From the NCBI GenBank assembly GCA_964544065.1, contig CAZJBA010000018.1:1-27366 (forward strand): a DNA stretch of 27,366 bases, read 5' to 3'. Below are positions 7,430-16,131 of this stretch, in pieces. A model generated the notes under the pieces. That model was not told the DNA's origin. It did no database searches and worked only from the letters and a program-made list of their open reading frames with translations. Numbering within the stretch: the first letter of the stretch is position 1; each line of letters begins with the position of its first letter. Made by a program: the position numbers and the translations under genes. Origin of the DNA: JAYELX01 sp964544065. Lineage in GTDB: Bacteria; Chloroflexota; Anaerolineae; Anaerolineales; UBA11858.

Positions 7430-8020
7430 ATGACTCCAAGCAAAGCAACCTACCTGATCGTCGGTCTGGGCAATCCCGGACGAGACTATCAACAAAACCG
7501 CCACAACATCGGCTTCATGCTCGCGGATCAAGTGGCCGAACGGCTGGGCACAAGCTTTCGACGCATGAAACACAAAGCCTTGCTCACCAGCGGACGCCAC
7601 GAAGGCCACAAAATCATCCTGGCAAAACCGCAAACCTACATGAATAAATCTGGCCAGGCTGTCAGTATCTTGATGAACTTTTATAAGCTCCCTCTCAGCC
7701 ATCTGCTGGTCGCCTATGACGACGTCGATCTGCCCTTCGAGACCATCCGCTTACGCCCCTCGGGAGGCTCCGCCGGGCAAAAGGGGATGAAATCGATCAT
7801 CCAACAACTTGGCAGCCAGGATTTTCCCCGCCTGCGATTAGGCATCGGACGGCCGCCAGGGCGAATGCGCACGCCTGACTATGTGCTGCAAGACTTTTCT
7901 CGGAAAGAGGGCGATGTTTTACCCTTTTTGCTCGATCGAGCCGCCGATGCAGCCTTAGCCTTCGTCAGCGAGGGGATTCAAGCAGCCATGACACAATATA
8001 ACCCAACCAACAACGAGTAG
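7430..8020 (+). CDS. pth: Peptidyl-tRNA hydrolase
   Basis: Pth cleaves peptidyl-tRNA released from stalled ribosomes and recycles tRNA. The 196-residue length is typical. Visible motifs are YLIVGLGNPGRDY, NRHNIGF with the catalytic His, the KPQTYMNKSG loop, and YDDVDLP with the conserved Asp. The canonical GGSAGHNGLKS motif reads GGSAGQKGMKS here; His-Asn is replaced by Gln-Lys, a variant seen in some lineages. It is followed 5 nt later by the mfd reading frame, so the two are probably cotranscribed. There is no Shine-Dalgarno sequence; a leaderless start or coupling to the preceding gene (17 nt upstream) is likely. Confidence 0.96.
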   Translation: MTPSKATYLIVGLGNPGRDYQQNRHNIGFMLADQVAERLGTSFRRMKHKALLTSGRHEGHKIILAKPQTYMNKSGQAVSILMNFYKLPLSHLLVAYDDVDLPFETIRLRPSGGSAGQKGMKSIIQQLGSQDFPRLRLGIGRPPGRMRTPDYVLQDFSRKEGDVLPFLLDRAADAALAFVSEGIQAAMTQYNPTNNE

Positions 8021-8025
8021 GCTTC

Positions 8026-11000
8026 TTGCCCCAAACTTCCATGTTAGCTCGAATACTTACCAGGTTTCAAAACCTGCGCCCTGTTCAGGAAATCATCACC
8101 TCCATCCAGGAAGGGACACCTGTTCCCAACCTGGCCTTACCGCGTTCGGCCAGGTTGCCGGTCTTGGCCGCCCTGCATCAAAGCAGGCCCGTGCCGATTC
8201 TGCTGCTTACCGACCGGGCCGATCGCGCCCACACGCTCCTGGACGAATTAGCGCTCTGGTTGCCCGCGGCGATCCGCCTGATTCTGCCGGAACCGACCCC
8301 GCTTTTCTACGAAAACACGCCCTGGGGAGAAAGCACCCGCTGCGACCGGTTGGTCGCCTTGACGAAACTGGCCGCGGCGCAAATTCCCGGGACGCCCGCA
8401 AGGAGCGATTCGTCCAGCCCCATCATCATCGCGTCGGCCCGCGCCGTGATGACGCGCATCCTGCCGCGGCGCGAGTTCATCAAGAACACGCGCACGCTCC
8501 AGCCCGGGCAAACCATCCAACCGAGTCAGCTCGTCCGCCAATGGAATCAAATTGGGTATCAAGCCGCAACCACGGTCACGGCGCAAGGCCAGTTCGCCCG
8601 GCGCGGCGGCATTCTCGATCTTTGGCCTCCCGCCGAAACAACCCCAACCCGGATCGAGTTCTTCGGCGACGAAATCGAAACCATGCGCCATTTCGATCCC
8701 GCCACCCAACGCACCATCCAGCACCACGACGGCTTATTGGTCTCACCGGCGCGCGAGTTCATCGTCGGCTCCAACAACGATCTCGACGCCCCCAACGAAT
8801 TCCACATCCCGCTGCTCCACCCCCACCCCGGCAACATCTTCAACTACTTGCCGCCCAACACCCTGGTCTTCGTGGATGACAGCCAAGCGTTCCAAGATCG
8901 CATTTACGCCGTCGAAGAAAAATCTATTTCTTTAAGAAAAAGTTATCTTGAGGAGGGGATTCTGCCCCAGGATTATCCCATCCCCTACTTAACCTACGCC
9001 CAAATCGAAGACAGTCTCCCTCGAGAGAGGCTTCTGTTCCTGGGGCCGGCTACCGCCCCCGAGGGCGCCCCCCATCTACTGGCAAACAACTTCAGCGCCA
9101 ACCCGCGCTTTGGGGGCCAGTTGAAGCCGTTGATGGAACATCTCAGCCAATCCGAGCACACCTGGGTCGTCTCCCGCCAAGCGGAGCGGCTTCAGGCCGT
9201 CTGGAAAGAGCGCTATCGGCCCACCAGCCAGGCTCGCCCAACTTTCATCAAAGGATCACTCGGCGACGGCTGGACGTTGACGGAGCCCGACGGTTCAACA
9301 CTGCGCCTGTTCACCGACGGTGAAATCTTCGGCTGGCAACGACCGCAACCCCGCCGCCGCCCCCGCACCCAGGCAAAAGCCCCCGAGGCGGCCTATGCTG
9401 ACCTCCAACCCGGGGATTGGGTCGTGCACATCAATCATGGCATCGGGAAATTCGTCGGGCTGGTGGAACGCGCCATCGCCGAGGCCAAGACCGAGTATCT
9501 GTGCATTGAATATGACAAAGGCGACCGTCTCTTCGTGCCCGTCAATCAAGCGGACCGGCTGAGTCGTTACATTGGCGCCAGCGGCCGCGCCCCCAAGCCG
9601 ACTCGTCTGGGCAGCGCCCGCTGGGAAACGGTCAAACAGCGGGTCAAGCAAGCGGTCGAGGACATGGCCGAAGGCCTGCTGGAACTCTACGCCAAGCGCA
9701 AGGTCGTCCAAGGGCACGCCTTCAGCCCCGACACAGCCTGGCAACGGGAACTGGAAGCCAGCTTCCCCTATTTTGAGACTGAGGATCAAATCCAAGCGCT
9801 GGCCGAGGTCAAAAGGGATATGGAGTCGTCTCAGCCCATGGACCGTTTGATCTGCGGCGATGTGGGCTATGGCAAAACGGAAATCGCCATAAGAGCAGCG
9901 TTCAAAGCGGTCATGGACGCCAAGCAAGTCGCCGTCTTGGTGCCCACTACGGTGCTGGCCCAACAACACTATGACACCTTCCGGGAACGGATGGCCGCAT
10001 TCCCCGTCGAAATCGAGATGCTTTCTCGCTTTCGAACCCAAAAGCAACAAGACGAGATCATCTCCCGGGTCGCGCAAGGGAGCATCGACATTCTGATCGG
10101 CACGCACCGGCTGCTCTCCGGGGATGTGTTTTTCAAAGACCTGGGTTTGCTGGTCATCGACGAGGAACAGCGCTTCGGTGTCACCCACAAAGAGAAGCTC
10201 AAACAAATTCGTACCCAGGTGGACGTGCTCACGCTCACGGCCACGCCGATCCCTCGCACCCTGTACATGGCTTTGACCGGCCTGCGGGACATTTCCAGGC
10301 TGGACACGCCCCCCGAGGAGCGGTTGCCCATCATCACCCATGTGGGGCCTTTCTCGAAACGGTTGATCCGCCGGGCGATCATCCGCGAGATGGAGCGGGG
10401 CGGGCAAGTCTTTTTTGTCCACAACCGGGTCAAGACCATTCAGGCCGTCCGAGGACAATTGGCCCGTCTGGTTCCCGAAGCCCAACTCGCCATCGCCCAT
10501 GGTCAGATGAACGAATCCCAACTTGCGGTCAAAATGCGCCAATTTAGCCGCGGCGAGATCGACGTTTTGGTTTCAACCTCTATCATTGAATCAGGCCTGG
10601 ACATTCCCAACGCCAACACGCTGATCGTCGACCGGGCCGACATGTTCGGCTTGGCCCAACTGTATCAACTGCGCGGCCGGGTCGGGCGCGGGGCGCAACG
10701 AGCTTACGCCTACTTCTTCAAACACAAGCGGATTTCGCCCACCCCGGAAGCTCGCCAACGGCTGGAAACGTTGGCAGAAAACGTGCAACTGGGGGCCGGT
10801 TTTTCGATCGCCATGCGCGACTTGGAAATCCGCGGCGCCGGCGACATTCTGGGAAAACGCCAACACGGCCACATCTCCTCGGTCGGGTTTCATCTGTACA
10901 CGCGCTTGCTCGCTCACGCCGTCAAACAATCCAGAAAAGAACGCGGCATGCCGCTGGAGAAAAACGCCATGGTGCACAAAGTCCACCGGCCGCTGGTCAC

Positions 11001-11403
11001 CGTCGATCTGCCCTTGCACGCCACCATCCCCTCGCGCTACGTCCCCGACCAGGAAATGCGCCTGAAACTCTATCGCCGCATCGCCGACATGGACTCCTTG
11101 GAAGAGATCAACGCCTTGGAAGAAGAATTTCGAGATCGTTTTGGCCGCTTGCCCCAACCGGTTCAAAATCTACTCCTACAACTAGAGATCAAATTGCTGG
11201 CTCGAGAAGCTGGCATCAAGAGCGTCCACCGCGAGAGAAATCAAATTGTGCTGGTCTACCCAAATGGGGTGTCGCCGCCGGTCTCGAACAAGCAAGCAAA
11301 CCTGAGCGTGGGAAAATCAGCCATCTGGATTCACGACCTCCCCCTGGAGGAGCAGATCGACATCTTGCTACATCTCTTGCAGAAGCAAAGGGTCGCTCGG
11401 TGA
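8026..11403 (+). CDS. mfd: Transcription-repair coupling factor
   Basis: Mfd removes stalled RNA polymerase from DNA lesions and recruits UvrA. The 1125-residue protein has an N-terminal UvrB-like region (with FARRGGILDLWPP, about 187-199), a CarD/RID polymerase-binding domain (LQPGDWVVHINHGIGKFVGL, about 460-480), a RecG-like helicase with Walker A GDVGYGKTE (about 609-617) and the DEEQRFGV box (about 712-719), TATPIPRTLYMALTGLRDIS, the ESGLDIPNANT and QLRGRVGR motifs, and the C-terminal TRCF domain. The start is either the TTG at 8026, with a weak GTAGG upstream, or the ATG at 8041; both give a full protein. It takes the place usually held by rimP before nusA. Confidence 0.97.
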   Translation: MPQTSMLARILTRFQNLRPVQEIITSIQEGTPVPNLALPRSARLPVLAALHQSRPVPILLLTDRADRAHTLLDELALWLPAAIRLILPEPTPLFYENTPWGESTRCDRLVALTKLAAAQIPGTPARSDSSSPIIIASARAVMTRILPRREFIKNTRTLQPGQTIQPSQLVRQWNQIGYQAATTVTAQGQFARRGGILDLWPPAETTPTRIEFFGDEIETMRHFDPATQRTIQHHDGLLVSPAREFIVGSNNDLDAPNEFHIPLLHPHPGNIFNYLPPNTLVFVDDSQAFQDRIYAVEEKSISLRKSYLEEGILPQDYPIPYLTYAQIEDSLPRERLLFLGPATAPEGAPHLLANNFSANPRFGGQLKPLMEHLSQSEHTWVVSRQAERLQAVWKERYRPTSQARPTFIKGSLGDGWTLTEPDGSTLRLFTDGEIFGWQRPQPRRRPRTQAKAPEAAYADLQPGDWVVHINHGIGKFVGLVERAIAEAKTEYLCIEYDKGDRLFVPVNQADRLSRYIGASGRAPKPTRLGSARWETVKQRVKQAVEDMAEGLLELYAKRKVVQGHAFSPDTAWQRELEASFPYFETEDQIQALAEVKRDMESSQPMDRLICGDVGYGKTEIAIRAAFKAVMDAKQVAVLVPTTVLAQQHYDTFRERMAAFPVEIEMLSRFRTQKQQDEIISRVAQGSIDILIGTHRLLSGDVFFKDLGLLVIDEEQRFGVTHKEKLKQIRTQVDVLTLTATPIPRTLYMALTGLRDISRLDTPPEERLPIITHVGPFSKRLIRRAIIREMERGGQVFFVHNRVKTIQAVRGQLARLVPEAQLAIAHGQMNESQLAVKMRQFSRGEIDVLVSTSIIESGLDIPNANTLIVDRADMFGLAQLYQLRGRVGRGAQRAYAYFFKHKRISPTPEARQRLETLAENVQLGAGFSIAMRDLEIRGAGDILGKRQHGHISSVGFHLYTRLLAHAVKQSRKERGMPLEKNAMVHKVHRPLVTVDLPLHATIPSRYVPDQEMRLKLYRRIADMDSLEEINALEEEFRDRFGRLPQPVQNLLLQLEIKLLAREAGIKSVHRERNQIVLVYPNGVSPPVSNKQANLSVGKSAIWIHDLPLEEQIDILLHLLQKQRVAR

Positions 11404-11407
11404 GACA

Positions 11408-11443
11408 CCTTCACGATCCTATCCACGCGGATCGCGAAGGTTT
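11408..11443 (+). terminator. Weak terminator-like hairpin after mfd
   Basis: CCTTCACGATCC (11408-11419) pairs with GGATCGCGAAGG (11429-11440) with one mismatch and a 9-nt loop. Only three T residues follow, so termination may be partial. Confidence 0.5.
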
Positions 11444-11454
11444 GCAGCCAAGCC

Positions 11455-11483
11455 TTGCCACATCCATTATTCCATGCTAGAAT
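11455..11483 (+). promoter_or_regulatory. Promoter of the nusA cluster
   Basis: TTGCCA (11455-11460), a 17-bp spacer, and TAGAAT (11478-11483) with an extended TG (11475-11476) form a good sigma-70-type promoter. The transcription start should be near 11490, giving a leader of about 110 nt. Confidence 0.78.
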
Positions 11484-11520
11484 GGTAATGCTAGAGGGTG
11501 GTAGCAATACTGCTTTCGAC

Positions 11521-11549
11521 GAAAAGTGGGCAGCCCCCACTTTTCTTTA
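11521..11549 (+). promoter_or_regulatory. Hairpin in the nusA leader, possible attenuator
   Basis: GAAAAGTGGG (11521-11530) and CCCACTTTTC (11536-11545) form a perfect 10-bp stem with a 5-nt loop, followed by TTTAA. The hairpin lies downstream of the promoter and about 50 nt before nusA, so it could act as a partial terminator that sets expression of the whole cluster. The T-rich part is mostly inside the stem, so termination strength is uncertain. Confidence 0.55.
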
Positions 11550-11598
11550 ATGTAAGGCCCCTATCCACCCGGCAATATCTAACGGAGAAAACGAACGT

Positions 11599-13506
11599 AT
11601 GAAAAATGATTTCTTGCTAGCTTTTAAGCAAATCCTGGAAGATCGAGGTCTGCCCGAAGAGATTCTTCTGGAAGCGATCGAAGACGCCATGGCATCCGCC
11701 TACCGGCGGGCCATGCACTCCTCCAATGCCCAACACATCGAAGCCGAAATCAATCCCGACAATGGAGCTGTGGAAATTTTCGCAGAAAAAGAAGTTGTCG
11801 AAGATGTGCAGGATGATCGCACCGAAATCCTCTTGGAAAAAGCCCAACAAGTAGACCCAGACGCTGAACTTGGCGACATGGTCATCGTGGAAAGCACGCC
11901 GGACGATTTTGGGCGCGTTGCCGCCCAAACCGCGCGCCAGGTGATTCAACAGCGCATTCGCGAAGCCGAGCGCGAGGTTCAATACAATTACTACAGCAAA
12001 CAAATTGGTGAAATCGTCAACGGTCTGGTGCAGGCCACCAGCGCCCGACATGTAACCCTGGGTTTGGACATGAAGGCTGAGGGCATCATGCCCCGCAGCC
12101 AGCAAATTCCGCGCGAATATTTCCGCGTCCATGATCGCGTCCGCGCCCTCTTGCTGGACGTCAAAGAGACCAACCGAGGGCCCAAGATCATCCTCTCACG
12201 CGCCCATCCCGACTTTTTGCGTCGGCTGTTGGAAAACGAGGTGCCGGAAATTTACCACGGCATGGTCGAGATTAAGTCCATCGCCCGAGAGCCGGGGCAG
12301 CGATCCAAAGTGGCCGTCCTCGGCCTGCAACCCGGCGTGGATCCGGTTGGCGCTTGCGTCGGCATTCGCGGCGTGCGCATTCAAGCGATTGTGCGCGAAT
12401 TAAACGACGAGAAAATCGACGTGATTGAGTGGAATCCGGACCCTGAGGCTTATATCGCTAAAGCACTCAGTCCCGCGCGCGTCTTGAGTGTCTTTCTCAA
12501 CAAAGATGAAGAAGGGCCCAACACGGCCACTGTGGTGGTTCCCGAAAATCAACTGAGTCTCGCCATTGGTCGAAACGGGCAGAACGCCCGTTTGACGGCC
12601 AAACTGACCGGCTGGCGTATCGACATCAAGAGCTTGATGGAAGCGACCTCAGAACTGTTATTCAAACTACAGAACGAACCCGGCTACGCCGAATTCGCCG
12701 AACAAGAACAAGAAATCATTCCTCGCATCGAGACCATCTTGACCAAAAAAGATGAAGGCCGCCCCATCATGCCCGAGGAATATCAAGAACTGAAGAATTT
12801 CACCATCAACATCGAACAAGGTCTAACCGAGAAACGCCAACAAGCCAAAGAAGAACGCGAGCAAAGATTAGAAGCCGCCCGCCAGGCCGTCCCCGATGGC
12901 GCTTATGATCTACCCATATTGACGTTGGGCTTTACAGATCATATCAACAGCTTGCTGGAAGAGGCCGAAATCGACTCGGTCGGCGATTTGATTTTCCAGA
13001 TGGAGTTTGACTCCGAGGTCGTCGCCGACATCAAAGGAATTGGGCCGAAATCGATGCAAGAAATCAGGGATGCGGTTGACTTGATGACGCAAATTGAACC
13101 TCAAATCGAAGAAGTCGAACTTGAAGAGCCGGCTGCAGAAGAAGCAGAAGAGCCCGAGCCAGAAATCGAAGAAAAAGAAGAAGAGAAAGCGGAAAAGCCC
13201 GAAGAGCAAGAAGCACCCGAAGAAGAAGACGTACCCGCTTCCATGGAAGAGGTTGAAAAAGTCAAACCGGATGCATCCGAACCACCTGAAGAAGCAGAGG
13301 AAGAGGAAGAAGAAGAAGCAGAGGAAGAAGAGCCAGAGGAAATAGAGGAGGAAGAAGATCAAGCTGAAAAAACCGGCAAATACGTTGATGTCGAATATGA
13401 CCCTGATCACGATGTCATGATCTATCGAAAGCGTCACAAACGCAAATCCGAGGATTGGGACAAGTGGGAGGGCGAACTCGACGACGATCTTCTCGACGAT
13501 CTCTAG
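11599..13506 (+). CDS. nusA: Transcription factor NusA with alphaCTD-like domain and acidic tail
   Basis: NusA binds RNA polymerase and RNA and modulates pausing, termination and antitermination. The 635-residue protein has the N-terminal polymerase-binding domain (about 1-130), an S1 domain (about 135-200), and KH1 and KH2 (about 200-345; GACVGIRGVRIQAIVREL and LAIGRNGQNARLTAKLTGW). A linker is followed by a segment (about 435-495) containing DSVGDLIFQM and IKGIGPKSMQEIRDAVD that resembles the RNA polymerase alpha C-terminal domain. Residues about 496-592 are almost pure Glu/Asp/Pro/Ala. The end is a basic patch (YRKRHKRK) and an acidic/hydrophobic tip (ELDDDLLDDL). ACGGAGA precedes the ATG. 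Confidence 0.97.
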   Translation: MKNDFLLAFKQILEDRGLPEEILLEAIEDAMASAYRRAMHSSNAQHIEAEINPDNGAVEIFAEKEVVEDVQDDRTEILLEKAQQVDPDAELGDMVIVESTPDDFGRVAAQTARQVIQQRIREAEREVQYNYYSKQIGEIVNGLVQATSARHVTLGLDMKAEGIMPRSQQIPREYFRVHDRVRALLLDVKETNRGPKIILSRAHPDFLRRLLENEVPEIYHGMVEIKSIAREPGQRSKVAVLGLQPGVDPVGACVGIRGVRIQAIVRELNDEKIDVIEWNPDPEAYIAKALSPARVLSVFLNKDEEGPNTATVVVPENQLSLAIGRNGQNARLTAKLTGWRIDIKSLMEATSELLFKLQNEPGYAEFAEQEQEIIPRIETILTKKDEGRPIMPEEYQELKNFTINIEQGLTEKRQQAKEEREQRLEAARQAVPDGAYDLPILTLGFTDHINSLLEEAEIDSVGDLIFQMEFDSEVVADIKGIGPKSMQEIRDAVDLMTQIEPQIEEVELEEPAAEEAEEPEPEIEEKEEEKAEKPEEQEAPEEEDVPASMEEVEKVKPDASEPPEEAEEEEEEEAEEEEPEEIEEEEDQAEKTGKYVDVEYDPDHDVMIYRKRHKRKSEDWDKWEGELDDDLLDDL

Positions 13507-13546
13507 CTTATCAACTTTGTGATTCCTTCAACCGAAAGCGAGAAAC

Positions 13547-13825
13547 GTGGCCAAAAAACGGAAGAAAAAACATGTGCCTCAACGAACTTGCGTCGGTTGC
13601 CGCACGGTACAACCCAAACAAACCATGATGCGGATCGTGCGGACACCGGACGGCGTGCAAATCGACCCAAGCGGAAAACTGGCCGGTCGCGGAGCGTATT
13701 TACACAACAAACGCGCCTGCTGGCAAAAAGGTTTACAAGGAGCCTTGGCGCACGCTCTCAAGACGAGTATCTCCAAAGAAGACCGCCAAAAATTACAGGA
13801 GCACATGGAAACACTACCTAAGTAA
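13547..13825 (+). CDS. rnpM: YlxR/RnpM family RNA-binding protein
   Basis: This is a 92-residue basic protein with the YlxR (DUF448) signatures RTCVGCR (about 13-19) and GRGAYLH (about 47-53). The family sits between nusA and infB in many bacteria; the Bacillus member has been described as RnpM, a modulator of RNase P. The reading frame starts at a GTG (13547) with a weak purine-rich site, 40 nt after nusA. The N-terminus KKRKKKHVPQ is strongly basic, fitting RNA binding. Confidence 0.9.
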   Translation: MAKKRKKKHVPQRTCVGCRTVQPKQTMMRIVRTPDGVQIDPSGKLAGRGAYLHNKRACWQKGLQGALAHALKTSISKEDRQKLQEHMETLPK

Positions 13826-13910
13826 ACAAAATTTGAACTTGCTTTGAGAAATAGCTCATCTCGCATTGCAAGCTCACTGGAACGAGCATCGATATTAAGG
13901 AGCAACCAGA

Positions 13911-15716
13911 ATGAGCGAAAACGGCAAAATGAAAACTATTGAATTACCGCCAAGCATTACGGTTCGCAACTTGTCAGAACGCCTGCAAGTAAGCCCCATC
14001 GACATCATCAAAACGTTGATGGCAAGCGGCGTAATGGCAAATATCAATCAAGAAATCGACTTTGACACAGCCGCCATTGTCGCGGCTGAATTAGGATTCG
14101 AAGCAAAATCCAAAACCATCGAAGAAGAAATTGAGGCAGAAGCAGCCCGCAAGATCCCGCTCTGGCGACAATTACTGGCCAAAGAGGAGTCCGACGAGCT
14201 ACAAAGTCGTCCACCGGTGATCGGCATCTTAGGACATGTCGACCACGGGAAAACGACTCTTCTTGATGCCATTCGCCAAGCAAATGTAGCCGGTGGCGAA
14301 GCCGGAGGGATTACCCAACATATTGGCGCCTACCAAGTCCAACATAATGGCCGCCTGATCACCTTCATCGACACGCCCGGACACGCAGCCTTTACCTCGA
14401 TGCGGGCGCGCGGGGCCCAGGGCGCCGATATTGTCGTGCTGGTTGTGGCCGCCGATGACGGCGTCATGCCCCAAACACGGGAGGCCATTTCCCACGCCCA
14501 AGCTGCCCAGGTGCCCATCATCGTAGCCCTCAACAAGATCGATAAACCCAACGCCATCCCGGAACAAGTCAAACAACAACTCGCCGAAGAAGGCCTGATC
14601 CCCGACGAATGGGATGGAGATACCCTGGTTGTACCTCTTTCCGCCAAAGAAAAACAAGGCCTGGAAGACCTGCTTGAAGCCATCTTGCTGATCGCCGACG
14701 ATGCAGAAATCTTGGCCAATCCCGATGGCGCCGTTTTTGGCACCGTGATCGAAGCAAACCAGGAACGGGGTCGCGGCGTGATGGCCACTTTATTGGTTCA
14801 AAATGGAACCCTCCAAGTAGGAGATAGCGTCACCGCAGGACAGACTTGCGGACGTGTCAAAGCGATGTTCGATTTCCACGGAGAACGCATTCAAGAAGCG
14901 CCCCCCTCCACGCCTATCTCTATCATGGGACTGAACGACTTGCCAGAAGCCGGGGATTTTTTCCAGATTGCCGACTCCCAAAAAGAAGCGCGTGAAATTG
15001 TTAAAGAACGCCAACTCGAGGCCGAACAGCGGGCGTCCACAGAAAGCAAAGAAATCACCCTGGAGCAATTATTCGACCGTTTCCAGGCTGGCGAGGCCCA
15101 AGAGCTGCGCCTGATTATCAAGGCCGACGTGCAAGGCTCGCTTGAACCGATTGTTTCCTCCATCGAGAATATCCAGGTCAAGGACATTAACGTAAACGTG
15201 CTGCATGCCGGAACGGGCAGAATCACCGAAAACGATATCATGCTTGCTTCCACCTCCGAGGCAATCGTGATCGGCTTCAACGTGACAGCCGACACCGCCG
15301 CGCGGCGCTTGGCAGAGGCGGAAAACGTTTCCATTCGGTCTTATTCGATTATCTATCGACTCCTCGACGACATTGAAAAAGCCCTCAAGGGCTTGCTCGA
15401 GCCCGAGGAAAAAGAAATCGTCATCGGCCGCGCCGGCGTCTTGGCCGTTTTCCCCGCCTCCAGGCTCGGGAAAGTGGCCGGCTGCCGCGTGGTAGAGGGA
15501 GAAATTCGCCGCAACGCCCAAATGCGAGTCATTCGCGACAGGAAAGAAATCTTCTCGGGCGAGATCGCTTCGCTCAAACGCCACCAGGACAATGTCCGCG
15601 AAGTCCGAGAGGGCTTTGAATGCGGCATTGGGTTAAAAGACTTCAGCGACTTTGAAAAAGGCGACATTCTTGAGTGCTTCGTCCTGGAAGAAGTCGAGAT
15701 TCCCGAGATTCTATAG
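13911..15716 (+). CDS. infB: Translation initiation factor IF-2
   Basis: IF-2 is the GTPase that places initiator tRNA on the ribosome. At 601 residues this is a short form: an IF2 N-terminal domain (about 15-65, TVRNLSERLQVSPIDIIKTL) is followed directly by the G domain, without the long variable region found in E. coli. G1 is G108-HVDHGKT, G3 is D154-TPGH, and G4 is NKID (208-211). Domains II to IV follow, including QGSLEPIVSSIENI and the terminal C2 domain. AAGGAG lies 8 nt before the ATG. It is 85 nt downstream of rnpM and 13 nt before rbfA. Confidence 0.98.
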   Translation: MSENGKMKTIELPPSITVRNLSERLQVSPIDIIKTLMASGVMANINQEIDFDTAAIVAAELGFEAKSKTIEEEIEAEAARKIPLWRQLLAKEESDELQSRPPVIGILGHVDHGKTTLLDAIRQANVAGGEAGGITQHIGAYQVQHNGRLITFIDTPGHAAFTSMRARGAQGADIVVLVVAADDGVMPQTREAISHAQAAQVPIIVALNKIDKPNAIPEQVKQQLAEEGLIPDEWDGDTLVVPLSAKEKQGLEDLLEAILLIADDAEILANPDGAVFGTVIEANQERGRGVMATLLVQNGTLQVGDSVTAGQTCGRVKAMFDFHGERIQEAPPSTPISIMGLNDLPEAGDFFQIADSQKEAREIVKERQLEAEQRASTESKEITLEQLFDRFQAGEAQELRLIIKADVQGSLEPIVSSIENIQVKDINVNVLHAGTGRITENDIMLASTSEAIVIGFNVTADTAARRLAEAENVSIRSYSIIYRLLDDIEKALKGLLEPEEKEIVIGRAGVLAVFPASRLGKVAGCRVVEGEIRRNAQMRVIRDRKEIFSGEIASLKRHQDNVREVREGFECGIGLKDFSDFEKGDILECFVLEEVEIPEIL

Positions 15717-15729
15717 AAGTTATTTTATT

Positions 15730-16131
15730 ATGGTTTCACAAACACGCGCCAAACGAATTGCGAACCGGATCCACGAGGAACTTTCCACCTTGCTGATGAT
15801 GGAAATGGCCGACCCGCGCATCGCCAGCGCCTATTTCACCAAGGTGCGGGTAGATCGCGAGCTGGCTTACGCCGATATTTACGTCGCTTCGCTCGAAGGT
15901 AGCCAGTTGAAAGATGAGATTCTCGAAGGCATGAATCACGCCAAAGGGTTTCTGCGTAGCCAACTGGCTCACCTAATCGAATTACGCACCTTTCCGGAAC
16001 TACGCATCCACTGGGATCCCAGCCCCGAGCATGCTGACCGCATCAATGCGCTCATCGCTTCTCTCGAGGAAGAAGAATCAGGCCTAGAATCCGAGCGAGA
16101 AGTCGAAGAAAGCAGCCCGGATGACGAATAA
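15730..16131 (+). CDS. rbfA: Ribosome-binding factor A
   Basis: RbfA is a KH-fold assembly factor for the 30S subunit. The 133-residue protein shows the family's start TRAKRIANRIHEELSTLLMMEMADPRI, the YADIYVASLEG strand, and the LRSQLAHLIELRTFPELRIHWDPSPEHADRI core, then a Glu/Ser-rich tail. The start at 15730 is chosen because family similarity begins there; upstream in-frame sequence lies inside infB. There is only a weak AGAAG site. It overlaps nrnA by 11 nt, pointing to translational coupling. Confidence 0.95.
   Translation: MVSQTRAKRIANRIHEELSTLLMMEMADPRIASAYFTKVRVDRELAYADIYVASLEGSQLKDEILEGMNHAKGFLRSQLAHLIELRTFPELRIHWDPSPEHADRINALIASLEEEESGLESEREVEESSPDDE

Noticed and set aside
9295..10542. 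415-codon antisense frame inside mfd
   Set aside because: Long antisense frames are expected opposite GC-rich coding DNA; mfd motifs on the plus strand are intact throughout.
12910..13437. Phe/Leu-rich 175-codon frame opposite the NusA tail
   Set aside because: It is the reverse reading of Glu (GAA/GAG) codons, which become Phe/Leu codons; the apparent membrane protein is an artefact.
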